Source of the DNA: Rhizobium sp. Q54
GTDB taxonomy: Bacteria; Pseudomonadota; Alphaproteobacteria; SMXS01
DNA: 64,000 bases
NCBI GenBank assembly: GCA_945907245.1
Contig: CAMDTB010000010.1
Coordinates: 1 to 64,000, forward strand
Reading direction: 5' to 3'
Shown: positions 1 to 8,816 of the stretch, piece by piece
How positions within the stretch are numbered: the stretch's first letter is position 1
Layout: the number at the start of each line of letters is the position of its first letter
Program-made: the position numbers and the translations under genes
The notes under the pieces: generated by a model
Told to the model about the DNA's origin: nothing
What the model saw: only the letters and a program-made list of their open reading frames with translations
Database searches by the model: none

Positions 1-216
1 CTTGCCGCCGGTGATGACCGCGTCGTCGTTGAACCCGTCAATCGCTGACGTCGACTGACCCTCGCTGCTGTCCGTCGAACCGCTCACGTCGATGCGGGCG
101 TCATCGGTGAACACGCCGGCATAGAGTTCCCAGTCCTTGGTGTCGAGGCCGCGGAAATAGCGTGCCTTGAGCTGCTTGATCTCTTCGATGGCGAGCAGTC
201 GTTCGATGTCCGTCAT
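1..216 (-). CDS. SnoaL-like (NTF2-fold) protein, partial
   Basis: Only the first 72 residues are in the window; the gene continues past base 1. It opens MTDIERLLAIEEIKQLKARY and continues with a stretch of the type RGLDTKDWELYAGVFTDDA, which is the usual N-terminal helix and first conical-barrel segment of SnoaL-like/NTF2 proteins. These are small cytosolic cyclases, isomerases or dehydratases, or non-catalytic proteins, often found in polyketide or steroid/aromatic degradation loci. It is transcribed away from the SDR gene at 569, and the 352-base gap between them holds two inverted repeats. A second SnoaL-like gene lies at 34524. Substrate unknown. Confidence 0.75.
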   Translation of the reverse strand, partial: MTDIERLLAIEEIKQLKARYFRGLDTKDWELYAGVFTDDARIDVSGSTDSSEGQSTSAIDGFNDDAVITGGK

Positions 217-328
217 GAAATGGCTCCGGCGAGAAGAGCAAGGGCGACCAGCCTAACAGGCGCCACCGGATCGCTCCAGTCAGCTTGACGGAACCTGCCG
301 GGTATTCCGCTACCAGGGGGAGGCTAGT

Positions 329-373
329 GGGGCGCACCTGCGCAAGAGGGGGTCTCCGAAGCAGGTGCGCCCC
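329..373. repeat. Perfect 13-bp inverted repeat
   Basis: GGGGCGCACCTGC at 329-341 is the exact reverse complement of 361-373, with a 19-base spacer. It lies in the divergent gap between the SnoaL-like gene (start 216) and the SDR gene (start 569). No T-run follows on either strand, so it is not a classic terminator. It could be a protein-binding site or an RNA hairpin. Confidence 0.6.
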
Positions 374-480
374 TGGAAACGATTAAGCCTCGCTTCCGAG
401 AACATCATGACAGTTCCGCAATGAACCGCAACGGCGGAAATCCATCCTTAATCATCCAAGCAAACTCTTCATATTCGCGT

Positions 481-510
481 CCAAATCCTGACGGTCCGGT
501 CAGGATTTGG
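481..510. promoter_or_regulatory. Perfect 12-bp inverted repeat upstream of SDR gene, candidate operator
   Basis: CCAAATCCTGAC (481-492) and GTCAGGATTTGG (499-510) are exact reverse complements separated by GGTCCG. A third partial half-site, GTCAGGAT, recurs at 532-539, 33 bases (about three helical turns) after the copy at 499. The position, 59 bases before the SDR start, fits an operator. No matching regulator is adjacent; the winged-helix gene at 2826 is one candidate. The rest of the 217-568 gap shows no convincing ORF. Confidence 0.5.
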
Positions 511-568
511 TTGTTGCGTCCCGGCGTTTACGTCAGGATCGGCGCCCGGAAAAAGAAGGGGGAGCTAG

Positions 569-1396
569 ATGGATCTCGAACTGGCCGGCAGGAAGGTGAT
601 CATCAGCGCGGCGACGCGCGGCGTCGGACGGGCCATCGCGGAACGGTTCCTCAGGGAGGGCGCCATCGTCTCGATCTGCGGCCGCACGGCCAGGTCGGGC
701 GATCCCAGCACCACCGAGCCGGAGGTGATCCGCAACGACCTGCCCGGTGACGGCGTCGAGGAAGCGGTCGCGGCCATGAGCAGCCTCGGAACGATTTATG
801 GCGACGTGGTCGACTGCGGCTATTTCGACCAGGTGACCGCGTGGGTCGAGAAGGCGGCGCAGCGGATGGGCGGCATCGACATCGTCGTGTCGAACGCCAG
901 CGCCCTGGGCGGCATCCCGCGGTCGAAGAAGGGCTGGGACATCAGCTACAACGTCGACATGCTGTCGGCGGTGGCGATGTGGGACACGGCCTATCCGTTC
1001 CTGAAACAGTCCGACCAGGCGGCATGGGTGCAGGTGTCGACCATCAGCGCGGTGGAGCATCACGCCTTTGCCGGCAGTTCGCAGAGCTACGGCGCCATCA
1101 AGGCGGCGCTGATCAACTATACCGCGCAGCTCGCCCACGAGTTCCTGGGCGAGGGCATCCGCTGCAACTGCGTGTCGCCCGGGCCGATCTACATCAAGGG
1201 CGGCTCGTGGGACTGGCTCGACAAGAACATGCCGGACTATGTCGAGGCCAACATCGCCAAGCAGCCGTCACGCCGCTTCGGCCAAGCCGAGGAAGTAGCC
1301 GACGTCGTCGCGTTTCTCGCCAGCCCACGCGCGTCGTGGGTGGTCGGCGAGAACGTCGTGATCGACGGCGGCTACACCAAGCACGTCAAGTTTTGA
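569..1396 (+). CDS. SDR family oxidoreductase
   Basis: A 275-residue short-chain dehydrogenase/reductase, normal length for a classical SDR and predicted to be cytosolic and NAD(P)H-dependent. Catalytic residues are visible as Ser160 (VSTIS), Tyr174 and Lys178 (SYGAIK). SNAS at 108-111 stands for the usual NNAG, and PGPIY follows at about 204. The cofactor loop reads SAATRGVG (13-20) rather than TGxxxGIG, so the first Gly is replaced by Ala. The start has GGGGGAG at 559-565 just upstream. It ends 3 bases before the convergent Rieske gene. The neighbourhood suggests a catabolic alcohol/ketone step; substrate unknown. Confidence 0.9.
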   Translation: MDLELAGRKVIISAATRGVGRAIAERFLREGAIVSICGRTARSGDPSTTEPEVIRNDLPGDGVEEAVAAMSSLGTIYGDVVDCGYFDQVTAWVEKAAQRMGGIDIVVSNASALGGIPRSKKGWDISYNVDMLSAVAMWDTAYPFLKQSDQAAWVQVSTISAVEHHAFAGSSQSYGAIKAALINYTAQLAHEFLGEGIRCNCVSPGPIYIKGGSWDWLDKNMPDYVEANIAKQPSRRFGQAEEVADVVAFLASPRASWVVGENVVIDGGYTKHVKF

Positions 1397-1399
1397 CGG

Positions 1400-2617
1400 T
1401 CACTCAGCCGCCTGGCTGACGGGCGGGAAGAGGCTGTTCAGGTCGCCGTCGTCGGTCTCGAGAATTTTCTGCACCCACTGGTGGAAAAGCTGGCCGCCTC
1501 CTTCGTTGCGGCCGAAGATGACGCTGTCGAGCCCGCCGGCCAGCAGCGCCTTCTGCTGGCGGAAGCCGGTATCGTAATCCTCGACCTTGACGACGTATTC
1601 CAGAAGCTCGAACTGGCGCTCGGCCTCGTCCCGCTCCTCCGGCCTGGGCTCGTGCTGCAGCAGGTAGAGCTGGGTCGTGGTCGACTCCTGCGCTGTCTCG
1701 CCCGGGAAAAGCTGCGAGATCATGACGCCGCGCCCGCCGCCGTAGAACGAGGCGATGGAGATGTGTGGGAAGATCGTCCACACGCCGCTGAGCAGGGTCT
1801 CGGTATCCCAGTCCGCCTCGGGCTTCTGGTCGAGCCGCACCGGATTGCGAGCGTCGGGGCCGGGCACCGCCACCGATGGCGAGGTTACCCGCTGGTGCGG
1901 ACCCCAGGCGAAGTAGAGGGCCCGGTTCGAGATGTCGGCGCCGAACGTCTCCCGGTGCAGCACTGGCAGATGGTAAAAGTCCGGATAGCCGTCATAGGCG
2001 ATCTTCCAGTTCGGACCCTTGAGAGTCCGCTTGGAGAACAAATGCCAGTTCTCGAAACCGAAGCTGGCCAGCAGCGCGTCGTAGCCGGAGAGGAACCGTT
2101 CGATGTCGATGGTCGAGTTCGGATCGAGAACGCCCCAGATCAGCCCGGCCTTTTCCAGCACCGGCAGCGGTTTCAGGCCCAGCGTCGACGGATCGACGTC
2201 ACCGAAATCCTCGCGCGAGGCGATCCCGACGAGCTCGCCTTCGCGGTTGAACGTCCAGCCGTGATAGGGACAGGTGAACAGGGATGTGTCGCCGCAGCCT
2301 TCCACGGCGACATAGGTGCCGCGATGGGTGCAGCTGTTGATGAAGGCCCGGACCTTGCCGTCCTTGCCGCGGGTCAGCAGCACCGGCATGCCGACGGCTT
2401 CCATGGCCTTGTAGTCGCCGTTGCGCGGCAACTCTGCGGTCGCGGCGAGCTTCAGCGGCATGCGCTTGAAGATGCGCTTCTTCTCGAGATCGTGGCGTTC
2501 GTTGTCGATATAGGCGGACGCGGGCACCCGGAACACGTCTGGCGCCTGGACGATCGTGCCTGCCTTGGCGTGCGCGATGTTCTGCTTCGCCATCCTGACC
2601 AGTTCGAGCTTGGACAT
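1400..2617 (-). CDS. Aromatic ring-hydroxylating dioxygenase, alpha subunit-like (Rieske)
   Basis: A 405-residue Rieske non-heme iron oxygenase. The [2Fe-2S] ligands are CTH (Cys96, His98) and CPYH (Cys116, His119). The mononuclear iron site is in YDGYPDFYHLPVLH, with His216 and His221 and bridging Asp213. It uses O2 and electrons from a separate reductase/ferredoxin to hydroxylate or demethylate a substrate; no reductase or beta subunit is adjacent. ATG at 2617 is chosen because it follows GGAGGA; an extension of 14 residues upstream is open but lacks family similarity. It converges on the SDR gene and is preceded by a regulator on the same strand. Confidence 0.92.
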   Translation of the reverse strand: MSKLELVRMAKQNIAHAKAGTIVQAPDVFRVPASAYIDNERHDLEKKRIFKRMPLKLAATAELPRNGDYKAMEAVGMPVLLTRGKDGKVRAFINSCTHRGTYVAVEGCGDTSLFTCPYHGWTFNREGELVGIASREDFGDVDPSTLGLKPLPVLEKAGLIWGVLDPNSTIDIERFLSGYDALLASFGFENWHLFSKRTLKGPNWKIAYDGYPDFYHLPVLHRETFGADISNRALYFAWGPHQRVTSPSVAVPGPDARNPVRLDQKPEADWDTETLLSGVWTIFPHISIASFYGGGRGVMISQLFPGETAQESTTTQLYLLQHEPRPEERDEAERQFELLEYVVKVEDYDTGFRQQKALLAGGLDSVIFGRNEGGGQLFHQWVQKILETDDGDLNSLFPPVSQAAE

Positions 2618-2825
2618 GCTTTCCTCCGTGCAGTCCTGAATGTCGCGCACAGGCGACACCCGATCGGCGACGTCCGCATTGATTAGGATCAGCGGTGTTC
2701 AGAGCAGCGGCAGGTGGAGATTGGTGAACTGTCTTGTGGTCGTGACTCGACGACCGCGACGTGAATCGGGATCCTGGAAAAATGTCCTGCGGACGGGAAC
2801 GCGAGGGGGACCGGGACGCGAGAGT

Positions 2826-3416
2826 TCAGGCGTCTTCGATCTTGATGATGCCGGCGTCGACGCAGCGGTTGAGCAGCGTGGTCAGGGTCAGCAGCTGCTG
2901 ATAGTAGACGTCCATCGCATCGTCGCTCTGGAGCGTCCCCGGCTTCAGCCGGTAGCCGCCTCGTTCGTCCTCGACCAGGAAGCCGTCGGCGATCATTTCC
3001 TTGATCTTGCGGCGCACCGTCTCGCGCGGGATGCCGGTGGACTCGGCGATCGACAGGGCGTTGACGGGCACCTGAAGCTCGGCCGGCACCGGGTCGGTAA
3101 GGGCTTCGTACCGCGCGCCTTCGGGCCGGGACATCAGCCGGCTGACGCTGGCGACACCGATGGCGTGGATGATCAGCACCTTGGCGAAGTCGGACTGGAA
3201 GGCCGACTGGTAGCGCGGGAGCATTTCGCAAAGCAGAACGCCGAACTCGTAGGCGAAGACCCGCGACTTTTCGTCGAGCTTGGCGCGGTTCGATGGAACC
3301 AGACGCTTCTTGTTCACCCGTCCATCCCTGGCTTGGACCGGCATGTAGCGCCAGCCCCGGCTATCGGGCACCGTGTTCCGTGCTGACGTTGCGTCGGTCG
3401 ACACTTCGATCCCCAT
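2826..3416 (-). CDS. Winged-helix transcriptional regulator
   Basis: About 196 residues from the ATG at 3416; starts at 3473 (214 residues) or 3344 (172 residues) are also open, and none has a strong ribosome binding site. The C-terminal half contains a helix-turn-helix, roughly ALSIAESTGIPRETVRRK, followed by a short wing (GGYRL), as in MarR/GntR-like regulators. The N-terminal half is helical and could be a dimerisation or effector domain. It lies upstream of the Rieske gene on the same strand, with a 208-base gap, and may regulate it or the SDR gene. The exact family is not recognised. Confidence 0.7.
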   Translation of the reverse strand: MGIEVSTDATSARNTVPDSRGWRYMPVQARDGRVNKKRLVPSNRAKLDEKSRVFAYEFGVLLCEMLPRYQSAFQSDFAKVLIIHAIGVASVSRLMSRPEGARYEALTDPVPAELQVPVNALSIAESTGIPRETVRRKIKEMIADGFLVEDERGGYRLKPGTLQSDDAMDVYYQQLLTLTTLLNRCVDAGIIKIEDA

Positions 3417-3481
3417 TCCGCACACTGCGGTAACTGCAATCGTTATGAGGCACCGGGGACTCCCGGGCAACATATATTTTG

Positions 3482-3496
3482 AATTTGATCTAAATT
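3482..3496. promoter_or_regulatory. AT-rich palindrome upstream of regulator
   Basis: AATTTGATCTAAATT has 5-base arms (AATTT/AAATT) around GATCT. It sits in the only strongly AT-rich stretch of the area (about 3469-3505), just upstream of the winged-helix gene on the minus strand. It fits a promoter/operator for autoregulation; no binding data. Confidence 0.3.
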
Positions 3497-3544
3497 AAAA
3501 AAATATGCTCGGGCTGACGTAGCCGCCGTGGGCACTTCCGGACC

Positions 3545-4645
3545 TCAGGTTATCACTGCCTCGCGCGTGCGCACCCTGCCGCTGAGATATTCGTTGAGCG
3601 GCCGCAGCGACGGAATGTGGCTGAAGATCACGTTCATCACCACCGTGATCGGCACCGCCATCAGCGCGCCGGGAATGCCCCACAGCCAGGTCCAGATTAC
3701 CACCGACAGGAACACGATCACCGGATTGAGGGTGAAGCGGCGGCCGAGCAGGCTGGGGGTGATGAAGCTGGCCTCGAGCACATGGAAGACCGTGTAGATG
3801 GCGGGCGCCAGCAGCGCATCGCCGATGCCGGGGAACTGCAGGAGCGCGGCCACCGTCACAAGGCTGACGCCGACCAGATAACCGATATACGGAATGAAGT
3901 TCAGCACCGCGGCCATGATGCCCCAGAACAGCGCGTTGTTCAGGCCGATGGCATAGAGTCCGCCGCCGATCACCGCGCCCAGCGCCACGTTGATCAACAA
4001 GATGGTGATCAGGTAGGCGGACACCTCGCGTTCGATATTGTTGATGATCGACACCACGGCACGCTTGTCGTGGAACGTCGGCATCAGCCGGACGGTCTTC
4101 TCCTTGAACATGTCGCCGGCGGCCAGCAGGAAGTACAGCAGCACCAGCATCATGGCGAGGTTGATGCCGATGCGCTGGATGCCGCCGACCATGCGCTCCA
4201 TGATCGACGGCGAGGCGGCGACGATCGTGGTGGTGCGCTTCTTGCGGTCGGCATTGGTCAAGTTCATGACATCGGTCGAGGCCTTCTGCACCGTCTCGAC
4301 GGACTCCCGCACCGGCCGGAACTTGCGGTCGAGCTGCTTGACGATCTTCGGAGCCCGGTCGATCCAGTCGGCCGCGGGCTTGGCGACAGCCGTCACCGCC
4401 AGTGCCGCCACGCCGATCAGCGCCGCCAGCACAACGGCGGCGAGCAGCGGCGAGGGCACGCCGCGCCGCGCCAGCGGCCGGATCAGCGGCGCGAAGGTGA
4501 ATCCCATCAGGATCGCGCCAACCAGCGGGATGAAGACGTCGGCCGCGAAATACAGGCTGGCGATCACCGCACAGACGAACAGTCCGACAAGGGAGATATG
4601 AGCCCAGCGCTGCAGCTTTTCTGGCGGGGGCGACATTGGCGTCAT
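3545..4645 (-). CDS. AI-2E family transporter (PerM/TqsA-like)
   Basis: A 366-residue polytopic inner-membrane protein of the AI-2E/PerM family. Members have been linked to autoinducer-2 export, Na+/H+ antiport and general efflux, so the substrate here is open. Two hydrophobic hairpins lie near the N-terminus (ISLVGLFVCAVIASLYFAAD and the following segment, then LLAAVVLAALIGVAALAV). A soluble, charged region follows at about 95-150, then the family's C-terminal membrane block with FIPYIGYLVG and VIWTWLWGIPG. It stands alone between a regulator and a metallopeptidase gene. The start is at 4645; an internal Met at residue 4 is also possible. Confidence 0.9.
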   Translation of the reverse strand: MTPMSPPPEKLQRWAHISLVGLFVCAVIASLYFAADVFIPLVGAILMGFTFAPLIRPLARRGVPSPLLAAVVLAALIGVAALAVTAVAKPAADWIDRAPKIVKQLDRKFRPVRESVETVQKASTDVMNLTNADRKKRTTTIVAASPSIMERMVGGIQRIGINLAMMLVLLYFLLAAGDMFKEKTVRLMPTFHDKRAVVSIINNIEREVSAYLITILLINVALGAVIGGGLYAIGLNNALFWGIMAAVLNFIPYIGYLVGVSLVTVAALLQFPGIGDALLAPAIYTVFHVLEASFITPSLLGRRFTLNPVIVFLSVVIWTWLWGIPGALMAVPITVVMNVIFSHIPSLRPLNEYLSGRVRTREAVIT

Positions 4646-4759
4646 CGAACGGGGACCGATTTGAGGAACCGCACAATAGCACCACGGACCGTAATCGCCC
4701 GCAACTATCCAACCGGTGATGCGGCAACGATGGGTAACCGATCAGAGTTCCGTTTGTGG

Positions 4760-5641
4760 CTAGAGATCCCGCGCGTTGAAGGTGTCGCAGGCATCGAGCG
4801 CGCCGGCCTGCATGCCCTGCCGGAACCAGCGAACCCGCTGCGCCGAGCTGCCGTGGGTGAAGGCATCGGGGACGACATGGCCCTGCGCCTGCTTCTGCAG
4901 CCGGTCGTCGCCGATGGCGCTGGCGGCGGTCAGCGCCTCCTCGACGTCGCCCGCTTCCAGCATGTCGCGGCTGCGCTGGGCGTGATGGGCCCAGACGCCG
5001 GCCAGGCAGTCGGCCTGCAGTTCCAGCCGGACCGACATGGCGTTTTCCTCGGCCTGGCTGACCGTGCCGCGCAGGCGATGGACCTGCTGGGAGATGCCGA
5101 GCAGGGTCTGCACGTGATGGCCGATCTCGTGGGCGATCACATAGGCCTGGGCGAAGTCGCCAGGGGCGCCGAAGCGCTGGCCCAGTTCGTCGAAGAAGCT
5201 GGTGTCCAGATACACCTTGCGGTCGCCGGGACAGTAGAACGGCCCGCTGGCCGATTGGGCGAAGCCGCAGGCCGACTGAACCTCGCCGCTGAACAGCACC
5301 AGCCTGGGCTCCTCGTAGCCGCGGCCCATCTGCTCGAACAGGGCATGCCAGGTATCTTCCGTCTCGGCGAGGACGGTGGCGACGAAGGCCCGGTTCTCCT
5401 CCGCTTCGGGAGTGGAAGTGTCGACGGCCTGCGTCGGCGCCTGCGGCGAGCCGCCACCCAGGAAAACGGAAGGATCGACGCCGAAATAGAGGCCGACCAG
5501 CACCACGACGATGGTGCCGACGATGCCGAGTTTACCGCCGCCGCCACCACCGCCAGGCAGGCGGAACCCGCCCATGCCCGAGCCGCCCTGGCCGCGCAAG
5601 TCCTCGATATTGGCGCTCTCGCGGCGACCGCGCCAACGCAT
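4760..5641 (-). CDS. ypfJ: Neutral zinc metallopeptidase (YpfJ/KPN_02809 family)
   Basis: A 293-residue protein of the YpfJ-type zinc peptidase family. It starts MRWRGRRES, has a Gly-rich linker (about 29-36), one membrane anchor at about 38-54 and a periplasmic catalytic domain. The zinc site is HEIGHH (His171, Glu172, His175). Two cysteines before it (Cys125, Cys137) could form a disulfide. Its physiological substrate is not known in any organism I can name. It is followed on the same strand by the AI-2E gene after a 114-base gap. Confidence 0.9.
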   Translation of the reverse strand: MRWRGRRESANIEDLRGQGGSGMGGFRLPGGGGGGGKLGIVGTIVVVLVGLYFGVDPSVFLGGGSPQAPTQAVDTSTPEAEENRAFVATVLAETEDTWHALFEQMGRGYEEPRLVLFSGEVQSACGFAQSASGPFYCPGDRKVYLDTSFFDELGQRFGAPGDFAQAYVIAHEIGHHVQTLLGISQQVHRLRGTVSQAEENAMSVRLELQADCLAGVWAHHAQRSRDMLEAGDVEEALTAASAIGDDRLQKQAQGHVVPDAFTHGSSAQRVRWFRQGMQAGALDACDTFNARDL

Positions 5642-5731
5642 GGAAGCCTCCCGAAATCGTCCGGTTCAACGGTAGTGGAGAGCATGGGACGCCACAAGCG
5701 GGCCGAAGGTTCCGGGGCCCGGAAGAAACGC

Positions 5732-5914
5732 CTATTTCTTAGGGCCGAACAACAGCCACAGGATGAGGCCGAGCACCGGCAGCAGCAGGATCACCACGAT
5801 CCAGATCGCCTTCGCCAGCGCACCCGCGCCGCTCTGAATCACGCGGATGATGGCGTAGATGTCGAGTACGAGGATGATGAGGCCGAGCAGGCCGGAATAC
5901 TTGAAGTCGAGCAT
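5732..5914 (-). CDS. PLD nuclease N-terminal domain-type small membrane protein
   Basis: A 60-residue protein with two transmembrane helices (about 8-26 and 36-57) and a basic end, LLFGPKK. This is the size and pattern of the PLDc_N domain (membrane part of cardiolipin synthase-like proteins), which is common as a free-standing small protein. It has no catalytic HKD motif, so no enzyme activity is expected. It is a single gene between the P450 and the metallopeptidase, all on the minus strand. Confidence 0.8.
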   Translation of the reverse strand: MLDFKYSGLLGLIILVLDIYAIIRVIQSGAGALAKAIWIVVILLLPVLGLILWLLFGPKK

Positions 5915-5978
5915 GGGGCGATTCTCCGGAAATGGCGGCGGCCAGCCTAACTGGTTGCGGTGTCAGGTGTAAGCGCGT

Positions 5979-7427
5979 TCAGCCGAGGTCGTATTCCACC
6001 CACAGTTCGCGCATTGGCACCAGACCGATGGGAGCCAGGGTGACGCCGTCTACGTCCTTGGGCATGGCGTCGGGCTTGACCCGCACATTCTTCATCCGCC
6101 GGATCAGCACGCTCGAGCCCAACGTCGCTTCCTGCTCGGAAATCCACGCGCCCGGGCAGAAGTGTGGGCCGACGCCGAACGACATGTGGCTGGACTTCTG
6201 GCCATCGCTGAATCCGCTACGCAGCAGCTTGCCGCTGTAGAGGTCGTTCCGCAGGATGTTGAAGCTGTCGGCGTCCCGAAACACCCTGTCGTCCCGGTTG
6301 GCGGCATGGTTCACCATCAGCACCAGCGATCCAGCTGGTATCCTAACACCGTACATCTCGATGTCGTAGGTGGTGTTCTTGGGCTGGGCGCCGCCGGCCG
6401 GGATGGCGCAGCGCAGGCCTTCGTGGAATGCGGCGAGCCAGAGGCTTTCATTGGCCCGGACCGCGTCGAGCTGGTCCGGATGCTGCAGCAGCAGGTACCA
6501 CAAGTTCATGATGGCGCCGCGGGTGGTCTCGCCGCCGCCGCCGACCAGCAACGCGATGTTCGAGGTGATCTCCTCGGTCGACAGGTAGTCTCCGTCTATC
6601 CTGGTCTCGCACAGCGAGGTGATGATGTCCTTGCCGACCGGGTTGCCGGCCTCGTCATGGAGGAAATGCGGCCTGGCCCGCCGCGCCCGCACCAGTTCCT
6701 CGACATAGTCTTCCAGGTCCTGCCGTGCGGCGAGGCCGAGGCCGTGGGTTTCGGTCGCGCCGCCGAAGCCGTTCATCATGGCGTTGTACCAGAAGTAGAA
6801 ATTGGCGCGTGCCTCGTTGGGCAGGCCGAGCAGGTAGCCGACGACGCGGATCGGAAACTCGTTGGCGAATCCCTTGCCCAGGGCCACGGACCGGACGCCG
6901 TCGCGGTCGTGGCAGATGGTGGGGTCGTTCGCCGTGTCCCAGGAGTCGATCAGCTCCTCGGCGATTCGGGTGATGGCGGGCGTGCGCAGCTTGAGGGCCT
7001 GACCAACGAGATGCTGGCCGTAGAGGTTGCGGCGTCGCCGGTTCTCCGGACCGCTCAACTCCAACTGGGTGTTGCCCAGCACGGTGTTGGAGGCGCCCTT
7101 GCCGATGGTGTTGAACACCACGTCGTCGTTGGCGCAGGCCTTCACGTCGTCGAAGCGAGTGACGTAGTAGCAGTTGTGCAGCGCGTCGTGGAACACCGGG
7201 TAGTGGTCGCGCAGGATGCGGAAATAGGGGTAGGGGTTGCGGTTGTATTCGGCTGAGCTGAACAGCCGCGGGTCGATCAGCGGCGTGCCGTCGGGCGCGT
7301 GTCCCATGTCGGCGGCCTGGCCCAGCGGCATCAGCGGAATGTCGCCCGCACCGGGTGGCGGGCTGGCGCCGAACTCCTGGCCGATGGCGTCGGCCAGCGT
7401 GCTGGCAAAAGGACAGATGGACTCCAT
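5979..7427 (-). CDS. Cytochrome P450
   Basis: A 482-residue soluble bacterial P450 with no membrane anchor. The heme loop FGVGPHFCPG carries the axial ligand Cys424. The I-helix oxygen-activation motif is GGGETT (297-302) and the K-helix ExxR is Glu336/Arg339. It inserts one oxygen atom into an unknown, probably lipophilic substrate; ferredoxin and reductase are not adjacent. ATG at 7427 follows GAGGAGA and is preferred to a longer open frame that overlaps the divergent lipoprotein gene. About 60-80 residues longer than a typical CYP101-class protein, mainly at the N-terminus. Confidence 0.92.
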   Translation of the reverse strand: MESICPFASTLADAIGQEFGASPPPGAGDIPLMPLGQAADMGHAPDGTPLIDPRLFSSAEYNRNPYPYFRILRDHYPVFHDALHNCYYVTRFDDVKACANDDVVFNTIGKGASNTVLGNTQLELSGPENRRRRNLYGQHLVGQALKLRTPAITRIAEELIDSWDTANDPTICHDRDGVRSVALGKGFANEFPIRVVGYLLGLPNEARANFYFWYNAMMNGFGGATETHGLGLAARQDLEDYVEELVRARRARPHFLHDEAGNPVGKDIITSLCETRIDGDYLSTEEITSNIALLVGGGGETTRGAIMNLWYLLLQHPDQLDAVRANESLWLAAFHEGLRCAIPAGGAQPKNTTYDIEMYGVRIPAGSLVLMVNHAANRDDRVFRDADSFNILRNDLYSGKLLRSGFSDGQKSSHMSFGVGPHFCPGAWISEQEATLGSSVLIRRMKNVRVKPDAMPKDVDGVTLAPIGLVPMRELWVEYDLG

Positions 7428-7556
7428 GCGCGTCTCCTCCCCGCGAAAATGGTATCCGAGCAGGGCCTTCGGCGATACCGCGAAGAAGCGGCGGGGATTC
7501 CGTCCGCCGCGCCGATGCTCTAAGCTGGCGCGATCACACTGTCCAAGGGAGGGACG

Positions 7557-8564
7557 ATGCCGCGCGCCCCGTTTGCGCTGATCCTGGTGCTGGTTGCCGC
7601 CGTAGCGGGCTGCGATCGCGAGGCGCCGAAGCCGCCGCCCGCCCCGGCGCCGGTCAAGGCGGCCGCGCCGCACGTGAAGGAGGCGCCGCCCCAGGCCGAG
7701 GAGCCGCCACCGCCCCCTGTCGACCTCGCCGGGCTGGACGAAGACGCCGCGCTGGTCGCGCTGATGAAGCACGAGGTGACGGCCGATGACGACCCGGACC
7801 AGCAGGCCCTGGCCCGGTTCGCGGCGACGGACGCCGACACGCTGCTGGCGAAGCCGTCGGATTTGCTGCCGGATTATCTGAAGCCGACCGACGCCGCTGC
7901 CGCCGCCGAACTCGCCCAGTCCAGCCTACAGCTTGTCGAGCAGCAGGTGCCCGCCGACATCCGGAACGCGATCCGCGCCGGCGGCAAGGTGAAGGTGTTG
8001 ATGGCCGAGGGCTGCGGCGCCGACGTCGGCACGGTGCTCGGCGTCCCCAACGATTATGACGAAGGCTCGGCGCAGCAATATCTCGACCAGGCGCGGTTCG
8101 ACCTGGCCCTGGAGCGCGAGAAGATGAAGTCGATGGCGCTGCCCGCCGACTTCCGCGACATGGAGGGTGACCAGGAGGCGATCGCCGCCGTCAACCGGCA
8201 GCTGTTCGACCTGCACCGCAGCGGCAGGACAACGGACATCCTGGTCGTCATCGACCTGTCGGCCGGGTGCGCCACCGAGGACCGTCAGGTGACGCTGGTC
8301 ACTGATCCGCCCTTCGAAAGCCTGCGCATCCTGCCGGCGTTCTATTTCACGGTCTGCAGCCAGCGGGCCGAGGACGCCTGGGCGCCGGAGCTGTGCCGCT
8401 GGTGGGAGGGGGTGACGCAGCCGCTGACCATGGATCAGGGCACTTACTATTACGTGGCAAAATGGCCTGATGGGCTGGAAAAGCGCGGCCGGTTCGTCAT
8501 CGACGACCTGGTGACCGAGGCCATCGAGGAAGGCCAGGACACGCTGACCCTGGACATCCGCTAA
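7557..8564 (+). CDS. Lipoprotein of unknown function
   Basis: A 335-residue protein with a lipoprotein signal peptide (LILVLVAAVAGC, lipid Cys about residue 18). A Pro/Ala/Lys/Glu-rich linker of about 30 residues follows, as used to span from the membrane to a folded domain. The mature part is mostly helical and acidic and holds several Cys (CGAD, GCATED, FTVCS, PELCRW) that could form disulfides in the periplasm. I recognise no family. It is divergent from the P450 and lies 252 bases before the helical-repeat protein gene, so all three envelope genes may be functionally linked. Confidence 0.75.
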   Translation: MPRAPFALILVLVAAVAGCDREAPKPPPAPAPVKAAAPHVKEAPPQAEEPPPPPVDLAGLDEDAALVALMKHEVTADDDPDQQALARFAATDADTLLAKPSDLLPDYLKPTDAAAAAELAQSSLQLVEQQVPADIRNAIRAGGKVKVLMAEGCGADVGTVLGVPNDYDEGSAQQYLDQARFDLALEREKMKSMALPADFRDMEGDQEAIAAVNRQLFDLHRSGRTTDILVVIDLSAGCATEDRQVTLVTDPPFESLRILPAFYFTVCSQRAEDAWAPELCRWWEGVTQPLTMDQGTYYYVAKWPDGLEKRGRFVIDDLVTEAIEEGQDTLTLDIR

Positions 8565-8816
8565 CCGATGTCGCTGCTCGCTGGCGGCGAGGCCTGCGCA
8601 AAGGGAGGAATTGATCACCGAATTGCCGACTTTCCTTGCCCGCGGGCTCGACGGCGCGGCCAGCCTCCAACGAGGTAACACCGCAGGCTCTGATGACAAG
8701 CAGTCAGCCCTGTCCTAGACTCGGCGTAGGTCGGCTCGTCGTTCTGTCAGCTTGTTTGCGGTCGCGCGCAAAGTCCGCCGCGAGGGGAGCGGTGTGGTCC
8801 GGGTTGGAGGGACGTG

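Noticed and set aside
481-510. Rho-independent terminator
   Set aside because: The stem is followed by TTGTTGCG rather than a T-run, and no gene ends directly upstream on the plus strand.
3617-5950. 777-codon plus-strand open frame over the AI-2E and metallopeptidase genes
   Set aside because: It is antisense to two well-supported genes; the translation is His/Asp/Arg/Gln-rich low-complexity sequence typical of GC-rich shadow frames.
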